Below are positions 26,937 through 37,219 of a stretch of 64,000 nt of DNA, one piece after another. Numbering within the stretch: position 1 is the stretch's first letter; every line of letters starts with the position of its first letter. The notes under the pieces were generated by a model, which saw only the letters and a program-made list of their open reading frames with translations, did no database searches and was not told the DNA's origin. The DNA is from Mycolicibacterium cosmeticum (GTDB taxonomy: Bacteria > Actinomycetota > Actinomycetes > Mycobacteriales > Mycobacteriaceae). A program made the translations under genes and the position numbers. The stretch spans positions 1,984,001 to 2,048,000 of the forward strand of contig NZ_CCBB010000003.1 in assembly GCF_000613185.1 (NCBI RefSeq), read 5' to 3'.

Positions 26937-28076
26937 ATGTCCGACTCACTGGCCGCCGAACTGGCCGACCTCACGACGCTCGCGCGGGAGTTCTTCACCA
27001 AGGAAGTCGCTCCCCGCCACGAAGAATTCGCCCTTGCGGGGGAACCCGATCGGGCGCTGTACCGCCGCGCCGGTGATCTGGGCCTGTTGCTGATGTCGAT
27101 ACCCACCGAATACGGCGGTGGCGGAGCGACATTCGCCCACGACGCGGTGCTCTTCCAAGAACAAGCGCGCGGCGGCGAGCTCTCGATGCAGCTCGGGGTT
27201 CACTCGGGCATCGTGCCCCACTACCTGAACTCCTATGCCAGCCACGAACAGAAGGCACGGTGGCTGCCCAAACTGGCCAACGGGGAGTGGATCGGCGCCA
27301 TCGCGATGACCGAACCGGGCACCGGATCCGACCTGCAAGCCATCAAGACCAAGGCAATGCACGTCGGCGACGAGTATGTGATCTCCGGGGCAAAAACCTT
27401 CATCTCCAACGGCGCAACATGCGACTTGGTCATCATCGCCGCCAAGACGGATCCCACCCAGGGTGCGGCAGGGGTATCTCTGTTGGTGGCCGAGGTCGAT
27501 GACACCACTCCGGGTTTCCAGCGCGGCCGGAAACTCAAGAAGATCGGTCAAAAAGGCCAGGACACTACCGAAATGTTCTTCGATGAACTGCGCGTGCCGG
27601 TCGAGAACCTGCTCGGTGGCGTGGAAGGCCGCGGGTTCGTCCAGCTGATGCAACAACTGCCGCAGGAGCGGCTGATCGTCGGTGCGGCCGCGCTGGGAAC
27701 CGTGGAAGCGGCCTATGAGCACACGCTGGCCTACGTCAAGGACCGGCATGTCTTCGGCAAACCGCTCTTCGCAATGCAGAACACCCGCTTCGAGCTCGCC
27801 GAGATCGCCACGGTCATCGAAGTCATGCGCAGCTTCGTCGGCGACGCCATCGCGCGCCACGTGCGCGGGGACCTCGACGTCAAACGCGCCGCACAAGTCA
27901 AGCTCTGGTGCTCCGAACAGCAGACCCGCATTGTCGATCGCTGCCTGCAACTGCACGGTGGGTACGGCTACATGGAGGAGTACCCCATTGCGCGGCTTTA
28001 CGTCGACAGTCGCATCTCGCGGATCTACGCCGGCGCGAATGAAGTGATGAAAGACCTCATTTCCCGCCACTTGTGA
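26937..28076 (+). CDS. Acyl-CoA dehydrogenase
   Basis: A 379-residue FAD enzyme. It has the [18 protein letters not shown] flavin/substrate signature, WF-region [13 protein letters not shown], catalytic-loop [33 protein letters not shown] and the Q-rich LQLHGGYG. It performs the first dehydrogenation of beta-oxidation, passing electrons to ETF. The likely catalytic Glu is in the final GANEVMKD segment. It starts 14 bases after the ligase stop, so it is in the same operon. Confidence 0.93.
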   Translation: MSDSLAAELADLTTLAREFFTKEVAPRHEEFALAGEPDRALYRRAGDLGLLLMSIPTEYGGGGATFAHDAVLFQEQARGGELSMQLGVHSGIVPHYLNSYASHEQKARWLPKLANGEWIGAIAMTEPGTGSDLQAIKTKAMHVGDEYVISGAKTFISNGATCDLVIIAAKTDPTQGAAGVSLLVAEVDDTTPGFQRGRKLKKIGQKGQDTTEMFFDELRVPVENLLGGVEGRGFVQLMQQLPQERLIVGAAALGTVEAAYEHTLAYVKDRHVFGKPLFAMQNTRFELAEIATVIEVMRSFVGDAIARHVRGDLDVKRAAQVKLWCSEQQTRIVDRCLQLHGGYGYMEEYPIARLYVDSRISRIYAGANEVMKDLISRHL

Positions 28077-28110
28077 CAGCCTGCCGACCCAACCGACCCC
28101 TGGAGTTTCG

Positions 28111-29322
28111 ATGCCCGATGCACTGATTTTCGATGCCCTGCGCACCCCACGAGGCCGGGGCAAAGCCAGCGGGGCACTGCATGGCACCAAACCGATCGAC
28201 CTCGCCGTCGGCCTGGTCCAAGAGTTGAAAAGCCGTCATCCGCAGCTCGATCCAGACGCGATCGACGACGTCGTGCTCGGCGTCGTGTCGCCGGTCGGCG
28301 ACCAGGGTGCCGACATCGCGAAAACCGTCGCAATGCGCGCCGGGCTGGCCGACACTGTGGCCGGGGTTCAGGTCAACCGATTCTGCGGATCGGGCCTGGA
28401 AGCCGTGAACACTGCCGCCCAGAAGGTGCTCACCGGGTGGGAGGATCTGGTGCTGGCCGGCGGCGTGGAATCCATGTCGCGGGTGCCATTGGGCTCCGAT
28501 GGCGGTGCCTGGCCCACGGATCCGATCACCAATTACCAGTCCTACTTTGTGCCGCAGGGCGTTTCGGCCGATCTGATCGCGACGATCAACGGGTTCACGC
28601 GAACCGACCTCGACACCTATGCGGCGAGATCACATCAACGTGCCGCCGCTGCGGCGTCCGGCGGATACTTCGCCAAGTCACTTGTACCGGTGCGCGATCT
28701 CAATGGTTCGATCCTGCTCGACAGTGACGAACTGATCCGTGCGGGTACCACAGTGGAATCGCTTGCCGCATTGAAGCCCTCGTTCGCCGGCATCGGGTCC
28801 GCCGGCGGGTTCGATGCGGTTGCTCTGCAGAAATATCATTGGGTCGAGCGTATAGAGCACCATCACCACGCGGGTAACTCCTCGGGCATCGCCGATGGGG
28901 CGGCGCTGGTGTTGATCGGCAACGAGGCGGCGGGTGCGAAGGCTGGGCTGACACCGCGAGCGCGCATCGTCGCTACCGCGGTCAGCGGAGCTGACCCCAC
29001 GATCATGCTGACCGGTCCGGTGCCGGCGACCGAAAAGGTGCTGGCCAAGGCGGGATTGACGATCGCCGACATCGACGTGTTCGAACTCAACGAAGCCTTC
29101 GCGTCGGTCGTCCTGCATTACCAGCGGCAGTTTGGCATCCCGGACGACATCCTCAACGTCAACGGTGGTGCCATCGCCATGGGGCACCCTCTGGGTGCCA
29201 CCGGTGCCGCGTTGACCGGCACGGTGCTCGACGAACTGGAGCGCCGCGCTGCCCGGCGCGGATTGATCACCCTGTGCATCGGCGGCGGTATGGGGATCGC
29301 CACCATCATCGAACGGCTGTGA
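28111..29322 (+). CDS. Acetyl-CoA C-acyltransferase (thiolase, FadA)
   Basis: A 403-residue thiolase. The nucleophile Cys is in [13 protein letters not shown] (near residue 92), the catalytic His in [18 protein letters not shown] and the second Cys in [10 protein letters not shown]. It cleaves 3-ketoacyl-CoA to acetyl-CoA and a shortened acyl-CoA. Together with the FadB gene 12 bases downstream it would form the trifunctional beta-oxidation complex. Confidence 0.94.
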   Translation: MPDALIFDALRTPRGRGKASGALHGTKPIDLAVGLVQELKSRHPQLDPDAIDDVVLGVVSPVGDQGADIAKTVAMRAGLADTVAGVQVNRFCGSGLEAVNTAAQKVLTGWEDLVLAGGVESMSRVPLGSDGGAWPTDPITNYQSYFVPQGVSADLIATINGFTRTDLDTYAARSHQRAAAAASGGYFAKSLVPVRDLNGSILLDSDELIRAGTTVESLAALKPSFAGIGSAGGFDAVALQKYHWVERIEHHHHAGNSSGIADGAALVLIGNEAAGAKAGLTPRARIVATAVSGADPTIMLTGPVPATEKVLAKAGLTIADIDVFELNEAFASVVLHYQRQFGIPDDILNVNGGAIAMGHPLGATGAALTGTVLDELERRAARRGLITLCIGGGMGIATIIERL

Positions 29323-29334
29323 GGAACTGCAGAC

Positions 29335-31518
29335 ATGACGACGAATACTGACGCCGGCACCATCATCGGCTGGGACAAAGATGATCTGGGCGTGGTCACC
29401 TTGACCATCGACGACCCCGACCACGCCACCAACACCATGACCGACGCCATGGCCACCGCCCTGCGCCTCTGCGTGGAACGGCTGGAGGACGAACGCGACA
29501 CGATCAGCGGCGTGGTCATCACCTCCGGCAAAGACACCTTCTTCGCCGGTGGTGACCTCAACAAGCTCATGAACGCCGGGCCCGCCGACATCGCCGACAT
29601 CGCCGCCGGGCTTGACCACTTCAAGGAGTCGTTTCGGCGCCTCGAGACCCTTGGCAGGCCGGCCGTCGCGGCGATGACCGGTACCGCCCTCGGGGGCGGA
29701 TTCGAGGTCGCGTTGGCGGCACACCACCGCATCGTGATGGACAAGCCCGGCGTTCAACTCGGTCTACCAGAGGTGACGCTGGGCGTTCTGCCAGGCGCAG
29801 GTGGGGTCACGCGCATCGTGCGGATGCTGGGCATCGTCAACGGCTTCGCCAACGTCATCGGGCAGGGCCCACGGATGACCCCGGCCAAGGCGCTCAAGCT
29901 CGGCATCATCGACGAAATCGTCTCCAGCGATGAAGAGCTTGTGGCGCGGGCGAAAGCCTGGATCGCCGAGCATCCCGACGCCGACCAACCTTGGGACCGA
30001 CCGGGTTACGCTATTCCCGGCGGAACACCGCGTGACGCCGCTCTGTCGGCCCAACTGCCCGCGTTCCCCGCGACCTTGCGCAAACAACTCAGAGGCAACC
30101 CCATGCCCGCTCCCATCGCCGCACTGGCCACGGCGGTTGAAGGGGCGCAAGTCGATATCGACACCGCGTTCGCCATCGAGACGCGCTACTGCGCGCACCT
30201 GATCTGCGGACAGGTCTCGGCGAACATGATCAAGGCCCTGTTTTTCGACCTCAACGCGGTCAACAAGGTGACGGTGCGCCCCGCCGGCCATCCCGTCCGG
30301 CGTGCACACAAGGTCGCGGTCCTGGGTGCGGGCATGATGGGCGCCGCAATCGCTTACGTAGCCGCGCGCGCGGGATGCGATGTGGTGCTCCGCGATGTGT
30401 CCGACGCGGCGGCCGAGCGCGGAAAGGGCTATTCACACCAGCTTCTCGATACCGAGGTGCACAAAGGCCGCATGGCACCTGCCGAGCGCGACCGGATCCT
30501 GAATCGGATCCTGGCCACCGCCAACGTTTCCGACGTGTCCGGAGCGGATCTGGTGATCGAGGCTGTCTTCGAAGACATCGAACTGAAAAAGAAAGTGCTC
30601 GCCGAAGCCGCGGGCTATGCCGCCGAGGACGCACTCGTCGCGTCGAACACCTCGGCGTTGCCGATCACGGAGATGGCCGGTGCCATGAACCGCTCGGACA
30701 ACGTCATCGGTCTGCACTTCTTTTCGCCCGTCGACAAGATGCCCCTGGTCGAGATCGTCGTCGGAGAGCACACCTCCGATGCGGCGCTGGCGCGTGCCCT
30801 GGATTTCGCCCGTCAGATCCGTAAGACGCCCATCGTGGTCAAGGATGTGTACGGCTTCTACGCCAACCGTGTGATCGCGAAGTTCGTCGATGAAGCACTG
30901 TCTCTGGTGGCCGAAGGCATGCATCCCGCCTCCGCCGAGCAGGCGGCGCTGCAGGCCGGGTTCCCGGCCGGAGCGCTCACGCTGTTCGACGAGATCAACA
31001 TGGTGACCATCGCCAAGATCCGGGCGGGCTTCATCGAGGATGCCGCCGCGCGGGGCGTCCCGTTTGTGCCGAGTGCGTCCTATCCACTGGTGGACCGGAT
31101 GCTGGGCGAGTTCGACCGACCCGGCCGTCTGCAAGGTCGCGGGTTCTACGAGTACGACGGGCCGGGCGGCAAACGACTAGGTCTGTGGCCGCGGCTGGCC
31201 AAGGAGTACTACCGGCCCGACAACGACATTCCTTTCGAGGACGCCAAGCAACGGATGTTGGTTTCCGCCGCGTTGGAAGCGGCGCGCTGCTTTGAGGAAG
31301 GTGTGATCGGCACGGTCGCCGAGGCCAATGTCGGTTCGATCTTGGGCATCGGTTACCCAGCCTGGACGGGTGGCGCGCTGCAGTACATCAACCAGTTCGA
31401 CGGCGGAATGGCCGGGTTCGTGGCCCGCGCCGACGAACTGCGCGAGCGGTACGGCGATCGCTTCGTGGTGCCCGCATCGTTGCTGCAACGGGCCGCTGAG
31501 GGTAAGCACTACGTGTGA
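29335..31518 (+). CDS. Multifunctional enoyl-CoA hydratase / 3-hydroxyacyl-CoA dehydrogenase (FadB)
   Basis: A 727-residue two-enzyme protein. The N-terminal crotonase domain has the oxyanion loops FFAGGDLNKL and GTALGGGFEVALAAHHRI, and a catalytic Glu in GLPEVTLGVLPGAGG. From about residue 325 the dehydrogenase domain begins with VAVLGAGMMGAAIA and has the catalytic His in VIGLHFFSPVDKMPLVEIV. It performs the two middle steps of beta-oxidation. Its stop overlaps the GTG start of a TetR gene. Confidence 0.94.
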   Translation: MTTNTDAGTIIGWDKDDLGVVTLTIDDPDHATNTMTDAMATALRLCVERLEDERDTISGVVITSGKDTFFAGGDLNKLMNAGPADIADIAAGLDHFKESFRRLETLGRPAVAAMTGTALGGGFEVALAAHHRIVMDKPGVQLGLPEVTLGVLPGAGGVTRIVRMLGIVNGFANVIGQGPRMTPAKALKLGIIDEIVSSDEELVARAKAWIAEHPDADQPWDRPGYAIPGGTPRDAALSAQLPAFPATLRKQLRGNPMPAPIAALATAVEGAQVDIDTAFAIETRYCAHLICGQVSANMIKALFFDLNAVNKVTVRPAGHPVRRAHKVAVLGAGMMGAAIAYVAARAGCDVVLRDVSDAAAERGKGYSHQLLDTEVHKGRMAPAERDRILNRILATANVSDVSGADLVIEAVFEDIELKKKVLAEAAGYAAEDALVASNTSALPITEMAGAMNRSDNVIGLHFFSPVDKMPLVEIVVGEHTSDAALARALDFARQIRKTPIVVKDVYGFYANRVIAKFVDEALSLVAEGMHPASAEQAALQAGFPAGALTLFDEINMVTIAKIRAGFIEDAAARGVPFVPSASYPLVDRMLGEFDRPGRLQGRGFYEYDGPGGKRLGLWPRLAKEYYRPDNDIPFEDAKQRMLVSAALEAARCFEEGVIGTVAEANVGSILGIGYPAWTGGALQYINQFDGGMAGFVARADELRERYGDRFVVPASLLQRAAEGKHYV

Positions 31519-32153
31519 GCGCATTCCGTGCCGAGATGACTGCCGAGCCGCGGTGGAGAAGACTGGGACCTGACGAGCGGCGTGCAGCCATCCTTGCCGC
31601 GGGTATCCGCGTGTTCGGGGAGCAACCCTATTCAGCGGTGCAGATGGCAACGGTGGCCGCCGCCGCCGGTGTCGCGCGAGGGCTGGTGAACCACTACTTC
31701 GGCACCAAGCGCGATTTGTATTTGGAGGTGGTCCGGGCCGTGATGTTCGTCCCGGACCTGGACGAAGTGCACCTACCCAGCGGATCCCTCCAGGAGCGCA
31801 TCGAAGCCTCGGTGGACTGGTTGCTCACGGTCGTTGCCGCCCATGGCCGGGCCTGGCTGGCCATCGGCGTGGAAGGCGCCGGTGGTGATCCCGAGGTGCG
31901 CCACATTCTCGACGAAGCCGACCAGAAGGCCGCCGAACGGGTGCTGGACGCGGTGGGATTCGACGGTACCTCGGAGGCGCGGGACACGACGCTGGCCGTC
32001 GTCCGCGCCTACGGCGGCATGGTCAAAGCTGCTGTGCGCGAATGGGTCGAACGCGGCACGCTGACCCACGAACAGGTGCGCACCGTCTTGATCGACACGC
32101 TGGTGGTGCTGTTGCGTCACACAGTCACCGCAGCTGACAGACAGGACGCCTAG
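31515..32153 (+). CDS. TetR-family transcriptional regulator
   Basis: A 212-residue TetR protein with helix-turn-helix QMATVAAAAGVARGLVNHYFGTKRDLYLEVV. The GTG start overlaps the FadB stop, so it is translated with the beta-oxidation operon and may be a feedback regulator of it. Its stop overlaps the convergent TetR gene's stop by four bases. The ligand is unknown. Confidence 0.88.
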   Translation: MSAFRAEMTAEPRWRRLGPDERRAAILAAGIRVFGEQPYSAVQMATVAAAAGVARGLVNHYFGTKRDLYLEVVRAVMFVPDLDEVHLPSGSLQERIEASVDWLLTVVAAHGRAWLAIGVEGAGGDPEVRHILDEADQKAAERVLDAVGFDGTSEARDTTLAVVRAYGGMVKAAVREWVERGTLTHEQVRTVLIDTLVVLLRHTVTAADRQDA

Positions 32154-32797
32154 CTGCCGGTGGCCGCGGCAATCGGTAACAGGTGTCGCCGGGCGAACGC
32201 TTCGAGCTCGGCATAGCTGCTGAGCGGCGACAGCACCGAGGGTGTGAGCAGGATGGAATGCGTAATGCGGACCAGGATCTCGGCCCGCGCGAGAAGGTCT
32301 TGATCGGAGATCGCGGCCGTGTCCGGACCTCGCAGCACCTCTGCGGTGGCGGCAACGGCGCCCGAAAGCAATGGTGAACCCTCCGTGGTGAGGCGGGGCA
32401 GCACGGTGTCAGGCTCGATGTCGAGTAAGCGGTTCCACACCGCGTTGTGCCGAACCGTCTCGATCGTGGTGGCGAAACTGTGCACGACCCGGTCGGCGAA
32501 CCCGTCGGCGGCCGCCGCCGCGTCGCGTACCGTCTGGAAGAGCTTCTGGGATTCCCTGACCAGCACCGCTGTGACGATCTCGTTCTTGCCGCCGACACGC
32601 CGATACACCGTCACCCTGCCCAAGCCGGCTCGCTGAGCAATCTCGTCCACGGTGGCTCGCCGGATACCGATCTTGGAAAACACGTCCAAGGCGGCATCGA
32701 GAATCTCGTCCACGCCATCATCGCGTGTCGTGGCGTAGGCGAACAGGTCGGCATGCACGAACCGACTGTAATCGAGCCAGCTTCTTGAAACAATCAT
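32150..32797 (-). CDS. TetR-family regulator of the downstream redox operon
   Basis: Up to 215 residues; helix-turn-helix ATVDEIAQRAGLGRVTVYRRVGGKNEIV, then an all-helical ligand domain. It is divergent from the six-gene redox operon. The ATG at 32797 falls inside the operator-like palindrome at 32786-32812, so either the message is nearly leaderless or translation begins at the in-frame GTG near 32758 (VHADLF). Autorepression and repression of the divergent operon are inferred from this layout. Confidence 0.85.
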   Translation of the reverse strand: MIVSRSWLDYSRFVHADLFAYATTRDDGVDEILDAALDVFSKIGIRRATVDEIAQRAGLGRVTVYRRVGGKNEIVTAVLVRESQKLFQTVRDAAAAADGFADRVVHSFATTIETVRHNAVWNRLLDIEPDTVLPRLTTEGSPLLSGAVAATAEVLRGPDTAAISDQDLLARAEILVRITHSILLTPSVLSPLSSYAELEAFARRHLLPIAAATGS

Positions 32798-32812
32798 ATG
32801 CAGTGTGTTTCA
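32786..32812. promoter_or_regulatory. TGAAACA-N13-TGTTTCA palindrome, candidate TetR operator
   Basis: A perfect 7+7 inverted repeat in the short gap between divergent tetR and the metal-dependent hydrolase gene. It covers the annotated TetR start codon and lies about 38 bases before the hydrolase GTG, a good position to block both promoters. Confidence 0.6.
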
Positions 32813-32849
32813 CTGTTCCGGTAGCCGTTCAATGTGGAGGAGGCTTGCA

Positions 32850-33743
32850 GTGAAGAGACAACAGGGCCAGGCGATCCGCGAATACAACGACGAGGCGCTG
32901 GCGATCAATGCGCGGCGCGTGCGCTTCGACTGGGAGGGCGTACCGCTGGAGTACATTCCCGGCCAGCCCTACGCGACGCACTTCTGGAACGTGATGCACC
33001 TGGTCTTGCCCGAGGGCGAGCGCGCCATGGCCGACGTCTTCGCCCAGGCGCTGCGGTATATCGATGACGAACGACTCAAAGAGGAAGTCGTCGGGTTTGT
33101 CGGGCAGGAGGCGACGCACGCGTCCTCGCACGAGAGCTTCCGCGACTACCTGCGTGCCCACAACGTGGAGATCGCTCCGGTGATGCGCCGGATCGAATTC
33201 GCGGTCAACCGCATATTCGGCGATCACGGCATCACCGGTGCCGCCAAGCGGTCGTGGCTGAGCGAGCGACTGGGAATCTATGCCGCCGCAGAGCATTTCA
33301 CCGCAGTCGTCGGTGAGTGGTTGCTCGACAATCAGGCGTTCGACCGTGTCGGCGTCGACCCGACGATGTTGGATCTGTTGCGATGGCACGGGGCCGAAGA
33401 GTTGGAGCACCGAAACGTCGCTTTCGATGCCTACCAGTACGTCGACGGTGGATACGCCCGACGAGCGCGCACCGCCGTGATCGCCTGCCTTGGACTGGCG
33501 GTGCTGTGGTTTTCCACTGCGGCATACCTCTATCGAAACGATGTGACGATCCGCCGCCGGCGTCCCTGGTTGGTCGAATACGTCCGCGCCGCCCGCGCCG
33601 GGTTCGTCCCCGGTGTCTCCTTCCTGTTCGCGCAGATGTACTACTACCTGCGCCCCGGGTTTCACCCCTCGTCGATGGGTGATATCAGCAAGGCCGTGCG
33701 CTACCTGGCGGTCTCCCCGGCAGCGCGGGCGGGCCAACCATGA
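32850..33743 (+). CDS. Metal-dependent hydrolase (PF10118-like, ferritin-like His/Glu motifs)
   Basis: A 297-residue protein with repeated Glu/His motifs typical of the family annotated as predicted metal-dependent hydrolases: GQEATHASSHE near residue 84, AAAEHFTAVVGEW, and HGAEELEHRNVAFDAY. These ExxH patterns resemble a di-metal ferritin-like centre. Two hydrophobic segments in the last third may anchor it. GGAGGAGG before the GTG at 32850 fixes the start. It opens an operon with an electron-transfer reductase directly downstream (overlap ATGA), which supports a role as a diiron oxygenase rather than a hydrolase (inference). Confidence 0.78.
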   Translation: MKRQQGQAIREYNDEALAINARRVRFDWEGVPLEYIPGQPYATHFWNVMHLVLPEGERAMADVFAQALRYIDDERLKEEVVGFVGQEATHASSHESFRDYLRAHNVEIAPVMRRIEFAVNRIFGDHGITGAAKRSWLSERLGIYAAAEHFTAVVGEWLLDNQAFDRVGVDPTMLDLLRWHGAEELEHRNVAFDAYQYVDGGYARRARTAVIACLGLAVLWFSTAAYLYRNDVTIRRRRPWLVEYVRAARAGFVPGVSFLFAQMYYYLRPGFHPSSMGDISKAVRYLAVSPAARAGQP

Positions 33744-34816
33744 ACTACCTTGCCCCACCACAGACGGACGTCGACGATCCCACCCCGGTGCTCAGAACGC
33801 TGGGTGCACTGTCCCGTGCCTATTCCCGGGTCTTCACCCAGAGCAGATTCGCCGGCCACCTCTCGCCACCACGACCGTTGCGCCGCACCGGCTTTGAGAC
33901 TCGACTCCTGGTCACCGCAGTCGACGCTGTCGCCACTGACGTGGTGGCGCTCACGCTGAGCCGCCCCGACAGCACACCCTTGCCGCTGTGGACCCCCGGG
34001 GCGCACATCGACGTCATCACTTCGTCGGGACTGCTTCGGCACTACTCACTCACCGGCGACCGCCGCGACCGACTGCAGTATCGGATCGCCGTGCGGCGGG
34101 TCGCCGGCGGTGCCGGATCCGCCGAACTGCACGACCTTCGGCCCGGTGACACGCTGCAGGTACGTGGACCGCGAAACGCCTTCAACTTCGCAGCCGCGGA
34201 GCACTACGTCTTCGTCGCCGGCGGCATCGGCATCACACCGATCCTGCCGATGGTGCGCGAAGCGGTCGCTGCCGGCCACCAGTGGCAACTGCTATACACC
34301 GGCCGCACCCGCGCATCCATGCCATTCGCCGCAGAACTCATGCACCTGGGCGGCAACCGGGTGCAGATCCTGCCGGATGACGAAAACGGTATCCCGGATC
34401 TGACCGCTGTGTTCGAAGAGGTGCCGGATGGCGCGGCCTTCTACGTGTGCGGGCCTGCAGGCATGATCGACGCCGCCGCAGCAGCCGCACGTGCGCACTC
34501 GCCGGCGCCGGAATTCCACAGTGAACGCTTCGGAGCGCCTCCAGTTCTCGACGGCCGGCCGTTCACCATCACTCTGGCTCGTTCGGCGGCCACCATCAAC
34601 GTGGATGCCGACGAGACCGCTTTGCAGGCCATCCGCCGTGTCCAGCCGAGCGTGAGATATTCGTGCCAGCAGGGCTTCTGCGGAGCGTGCCGCGTTCACG
34701 TCCTCGAGGGCGCCGTCGAACACCGTGACCGCGTGCTCACCGTTGCCGAGCAGGCCGACTCCATGATGATCTGCGTCTCACGGGCCACCGAAGACGCGAT
34801 CGTCATCGATCTTTGA
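33740..34816 (+). CDS. Ferredoxin reductase / 2Fe-2S oxidoreductase (phthalate-dioxygenase-reductase type)
   Basis: A 358-residue protein. An FMN/FAD barrel with RHYSLTGD comes first, then an NAD domain with AGGIGITPILPMV and YVCGPAGM. The C-terminal plant-type ferredoxin domain has four cysteines (SCQQGFCGACRVHV and MMICVSR). It would carry electrons from NAD(P)H to an oxygenase. The partner is probably the preceding metal-dependent protein, whose stop overlaps this start. Confidence 0.9.
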   Translation: MNYLAPPQTDVDDPTPVLRTLGALSRAYSRVFTQSRFAGHLSPPRPLRRTGFETRLLVTAVDAVATDVVALTLSRPDSTPLPLWTPGAHIDVITSSGLLRHYSLTGDRRDRLQYRIAVRRVAGGAGSAELHDLRPGDTLQVRGPRNAFNFAAAEHYVFVAGGIGITPILPMVREAVAAGHQWQLLYTGRTRASMPFAAELMHLGGNRVQILPDDENGIPDLTAVFEEVPDGAAFYVCGPAGMIDAAAAAARAHSPAPEFHSERFGAPPVLDGRPFTITLARSAATINVDADETALQAIRRVQPSVRYSCQQGFCGACRVHVLEGAVEHRDRVLTVAEQADSMMICVSRATEDAIVIDL

Positions 34817-34853
34817 GCCGCAGGCATTGACCGGCATCCAGATTGGACAACCT

Positions 34854-36374
34854 ATGAACGAAGCGACCTCAACCCACGTACGCATCGCCATCATCGGCGC
34901 CGGGTTCGGCGGCATCGGTGCCGCGATGCGGCTCAAGGCTTCCGGGAACGCCGATTTCCTCGTGTTCGAGCGGGCCACCGAGGTCGGTGGTACCTGGCAG
35001 GCCAACACCTATCCGGGTGCACAATGTGACATCCCGTCGGTCCTTTACTCCTTTTCTTTCGCCCCCAACCCCGACTGGAGCCGGCTCTATCCGCTCCAAC
35101 AAGAACTCAAGTCCTACATGGAGCAGTGCGTCGACGATGCCGGCATCCGGCCACACCTGCGGCTCAACCACGAAGTCACCCAGGCCGATTGGGACGAGCT
35201 CAGCCAGGTGTGGCGCATCGAGGTGGCAGGGGGACGCCACTACACGGCATCGATCGTCATCGCGGCCACCGGTCCGTTCAGCGAACCCTCCATTCCCGCT
35301 TTCGAAGGTCTCGACCAATTCGGCGGGCCAGTCTTTCACTCCGCACAATGGCGCCACGATGTTGATCTGCGCGACCGTACCGTCGGCGTCATCGGAACCG
35401 GCGCTTCCGCGGTCCAGTTCATACCGCAACTTCAGCCCGAAGCCGCCAAACTCGTGGTCTTCCAGCGGACGCCGACCTGGATCCTTCCCCATCCGGATCG
35501 GGCCATCAGTCCGCGGCTGCGGCGGCTGATGCGCCGGGTACCGACCGTACAACGGCTGGCACGATCGCTGGTCGGCGCGGTGCAGGAGGCCATGGTCCCC
35601 GGACTGGTCTACTTCCCAAAGCTGCTGTGGCCCATGGCCGCAGTCGGAAGATGGCACCTGCGCCGCCAGGTCCGAAACCCGCGGCTGCGTGAAAACCTTA
35701 CGCCCCGATATGCTTTCGGCTGCAAGCGTCCCACCTTCTCGAACACCTACTATCCAGCTTTGGCAGCGCCCAACGTCGAGGTCGAGACATCAGCGGTGCA
35801 TCGCATCACCACGGACGGCATCGAAACCGTCGACGGCACTCACCACCGCCTCGATGCGATCGTCTTCGGAACGGGATTCAAACTCGCCGGCAACGAAGGG
35901 TTCACCCGCATCCGTGGGCGCGACGGCAAGAGCCTGGCAGAAGTATGGGCCGGCGGTGAAATGAAGGCACACCTGGGAACCGTCATCCCCGGATTCCCCA
36001 ACTTCTTCATGATCCTGGGACCGAATTCGGTGGTCTACACCTCTCAGATCGTCACGATCGAAGCCCAGCTGGATTTCGTCCTCGACGCCATCGACCAAAT
36101 CACCGAGCATCACATCCGAAGCATCGACGTTGCCCCAGATGTCCTGAGGCGATTTGTCGATACCGTCGACCGCCGACTGGCCTCCTCGGTATGGAACTCC
36201 GGTGGCTGCCAGAGCTACTACTTGAGCCCCTCGGGCCGTAACTTCACCTTCTGGCCAGGATTCGTGTTCACATTCCGGCGCCGGATGCGGCGATGCCGGC
36301 TCGCCGAGTTCGATGTGCGCTACGCCGCAACCCCGCCATCGCAGAACACCGCGGCCCTGGTGGTCGGCCGATGA
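34854..36374 (+). CDS. Flavin-containing monooxygenase, Baeyer-Villiger type
   Basis: A 506-residue two-dinucleotide protein. The FAD motif IIGAGFGGIGAA is at the start, followed by EVGGTWQANTYPGAQCD. The fingerprint FHSAQWRHDVD stands in the place of FxGxxxHxxxW. The NADPH motif is GVIGTGASA. It resembles mycobacterial MymA/EthA-like monooxygenases that oxidise ketones or thio-compounds. ATG at 34854 is chosen over an in-frame TTG upstream. The SDR gene overlaps its stop. Confidence 0.9.
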   Translation: MNEATSTHVRIAIIGAGFGGIGAAMRLKASGNADFLVFERATEVGGTWQANTYPGAQCDIPSVLYSFSFAPNPDWSRLYPLQQELKSYMEQCVDDAGIRPHLRLNHEVTQADWDELSQVWRIEVAGGRHYTASIVIAATGPFSEPSIPAFEGLDQFGGPVFHSAQWRHDVDLRDRTVGVIGTGASAVQFIPQLQPEAAKLVVFQRTPTWILPHPDRAISPRLRRLMRRVPTVQRLARSLVGAVQEAMVPGLVYFPKLLWPMAAVGRWHLRRQVRNPRLRENLTPRYAFGCKRPTFSNTYYPALAAPNVEVETSAVHRITTDGIETVDGTHHRLDAIVFGTGFKLAGNEGFTRIRGRDGKSLAEVWAGGEMKAHLGTVIPGFPNFFMILGPNSVVYTSQIVTIEAQLDFVLDAIDQITEHHIRSIDVAPDVLRRFVDTVDRRLASSVWNSGGCQSYYLSPSGRNFTFWPGFVFTFRRRMRRCRLAEFDVRYAATPPSQNTAALVVGR

Positions 36375-37219
36375 GCCAGCTCGCACCGATCAAATTGGTG
36401 GGCGCCGTGGTTCTCATCACCGGCGCAGCGCAAGGAATCGGATTCCAGGCCGCCGCCCGCTTCCTGCGCGAGGGCGCCCACGTGGTCTTGGTCGACATCG
36501 ACCAAGACCAACTCGATAAAGCAATAGTCGAACTCGGGGGCCCGACCGCCGCGGCGGTGGCGGCAGTCGCCGATGTCCGTGACGTCGAGGCGTTGCGGTC
36601 CGCAGTCGATCTGGCCGTGAGACAGTTCGGCAGGCTTGACATCGTCATCGCCAACGCCGGTGTCACCCCTCCGACAGCGACTCTGCGGACCATCGAACAC
36701 GAGGCGTTCCGGCGGGTCCTCGACATCAATCTGGTGGGGGCACTCAACACTGTGCGCGCCACCATGGATGCTGTCATCGCCCATGGCGGGCACTTTCAGC
36801 TCATCGGATCCTGCGCCGCCTTCGCCCCCGGGATGGGGGGAGCGGCCTACATGATCAGCAAGGCCGGTGTCGAACAGCTCGGCAGAGCCTTGCGGATCGA
36901 GCTGGCCTCCCACGATGTCAGTGTCGGCATTTCGTACTTCGGTATCGTCGATACTGCTCTGACACGGTCCACCCTTGACGAGGATCCGATCGGGCGGAGC
37001 ATCGGTGACCTTCTGCCATGGCCGCTGAACCGCAGGATCGGCGCCGACTACGCGGCATCAACCATCCTGCACGCCGCCCGCACTCGCAAACCCACCAGCA
37101 TCGTGCCACGAACCTGGACCATCTACGCCTGGCTACGCGGAATCATCAACATTGCCCTCGATCGATGGTTGATGAGCAACGCCGACGTCTCCACAATCAT
37201 CCGTCGGCTCGAGCAGTGA
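36371..37219 (+). CDS. Short-chain dehydrogenase/reductase
   Basis: A 282-residue SDR: TGAAQGIG, DVRDVE, NAGVTPP, catalytic GSCAAFAPGMGGAAYMISKAG, with a longer, Arg-rich C-terminus (IYAWLRGIINIALDRWLM) that may touch the membrane. It overlaps both neighbours by four bases. In the M. tuberculosis mymA operon an SDR and a lipase-like esterase also accompany a flavin monooxygenase, so a shared oxidation pathway is likely. Confidence 0.89.
   Translation: MSQLAPIKLVGAVVLITGAAQGIGFQAAARFLREGAHVVLVDIDQDQLDKAIVELGGPTAAAVAAVADVRDVEALRSAVDLAVRQFGRLDIVIANAGVTPPTATLRTIEHEAFRRVLDINLVGALNTVRATMDAVIAHGGHFQLIGSCAAFAPGMGGAAYMISKAGVEQLGRALRIELASHDVSVGISYFGIVDTALTRSTLDEDPIGRSIGDLLPWPLNRRIGADYAASTILHAARTRKPTSIVPRTWTIYAWLRGIINIALDRWLMSNADVSTIIRRLEQ

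Noticed and set aside
26946..28190. A 414-codon minus-strand frame
   Set aside because: Antisense to the acyl-CoA dehydrogenase; composition is typical of a shadow frame.
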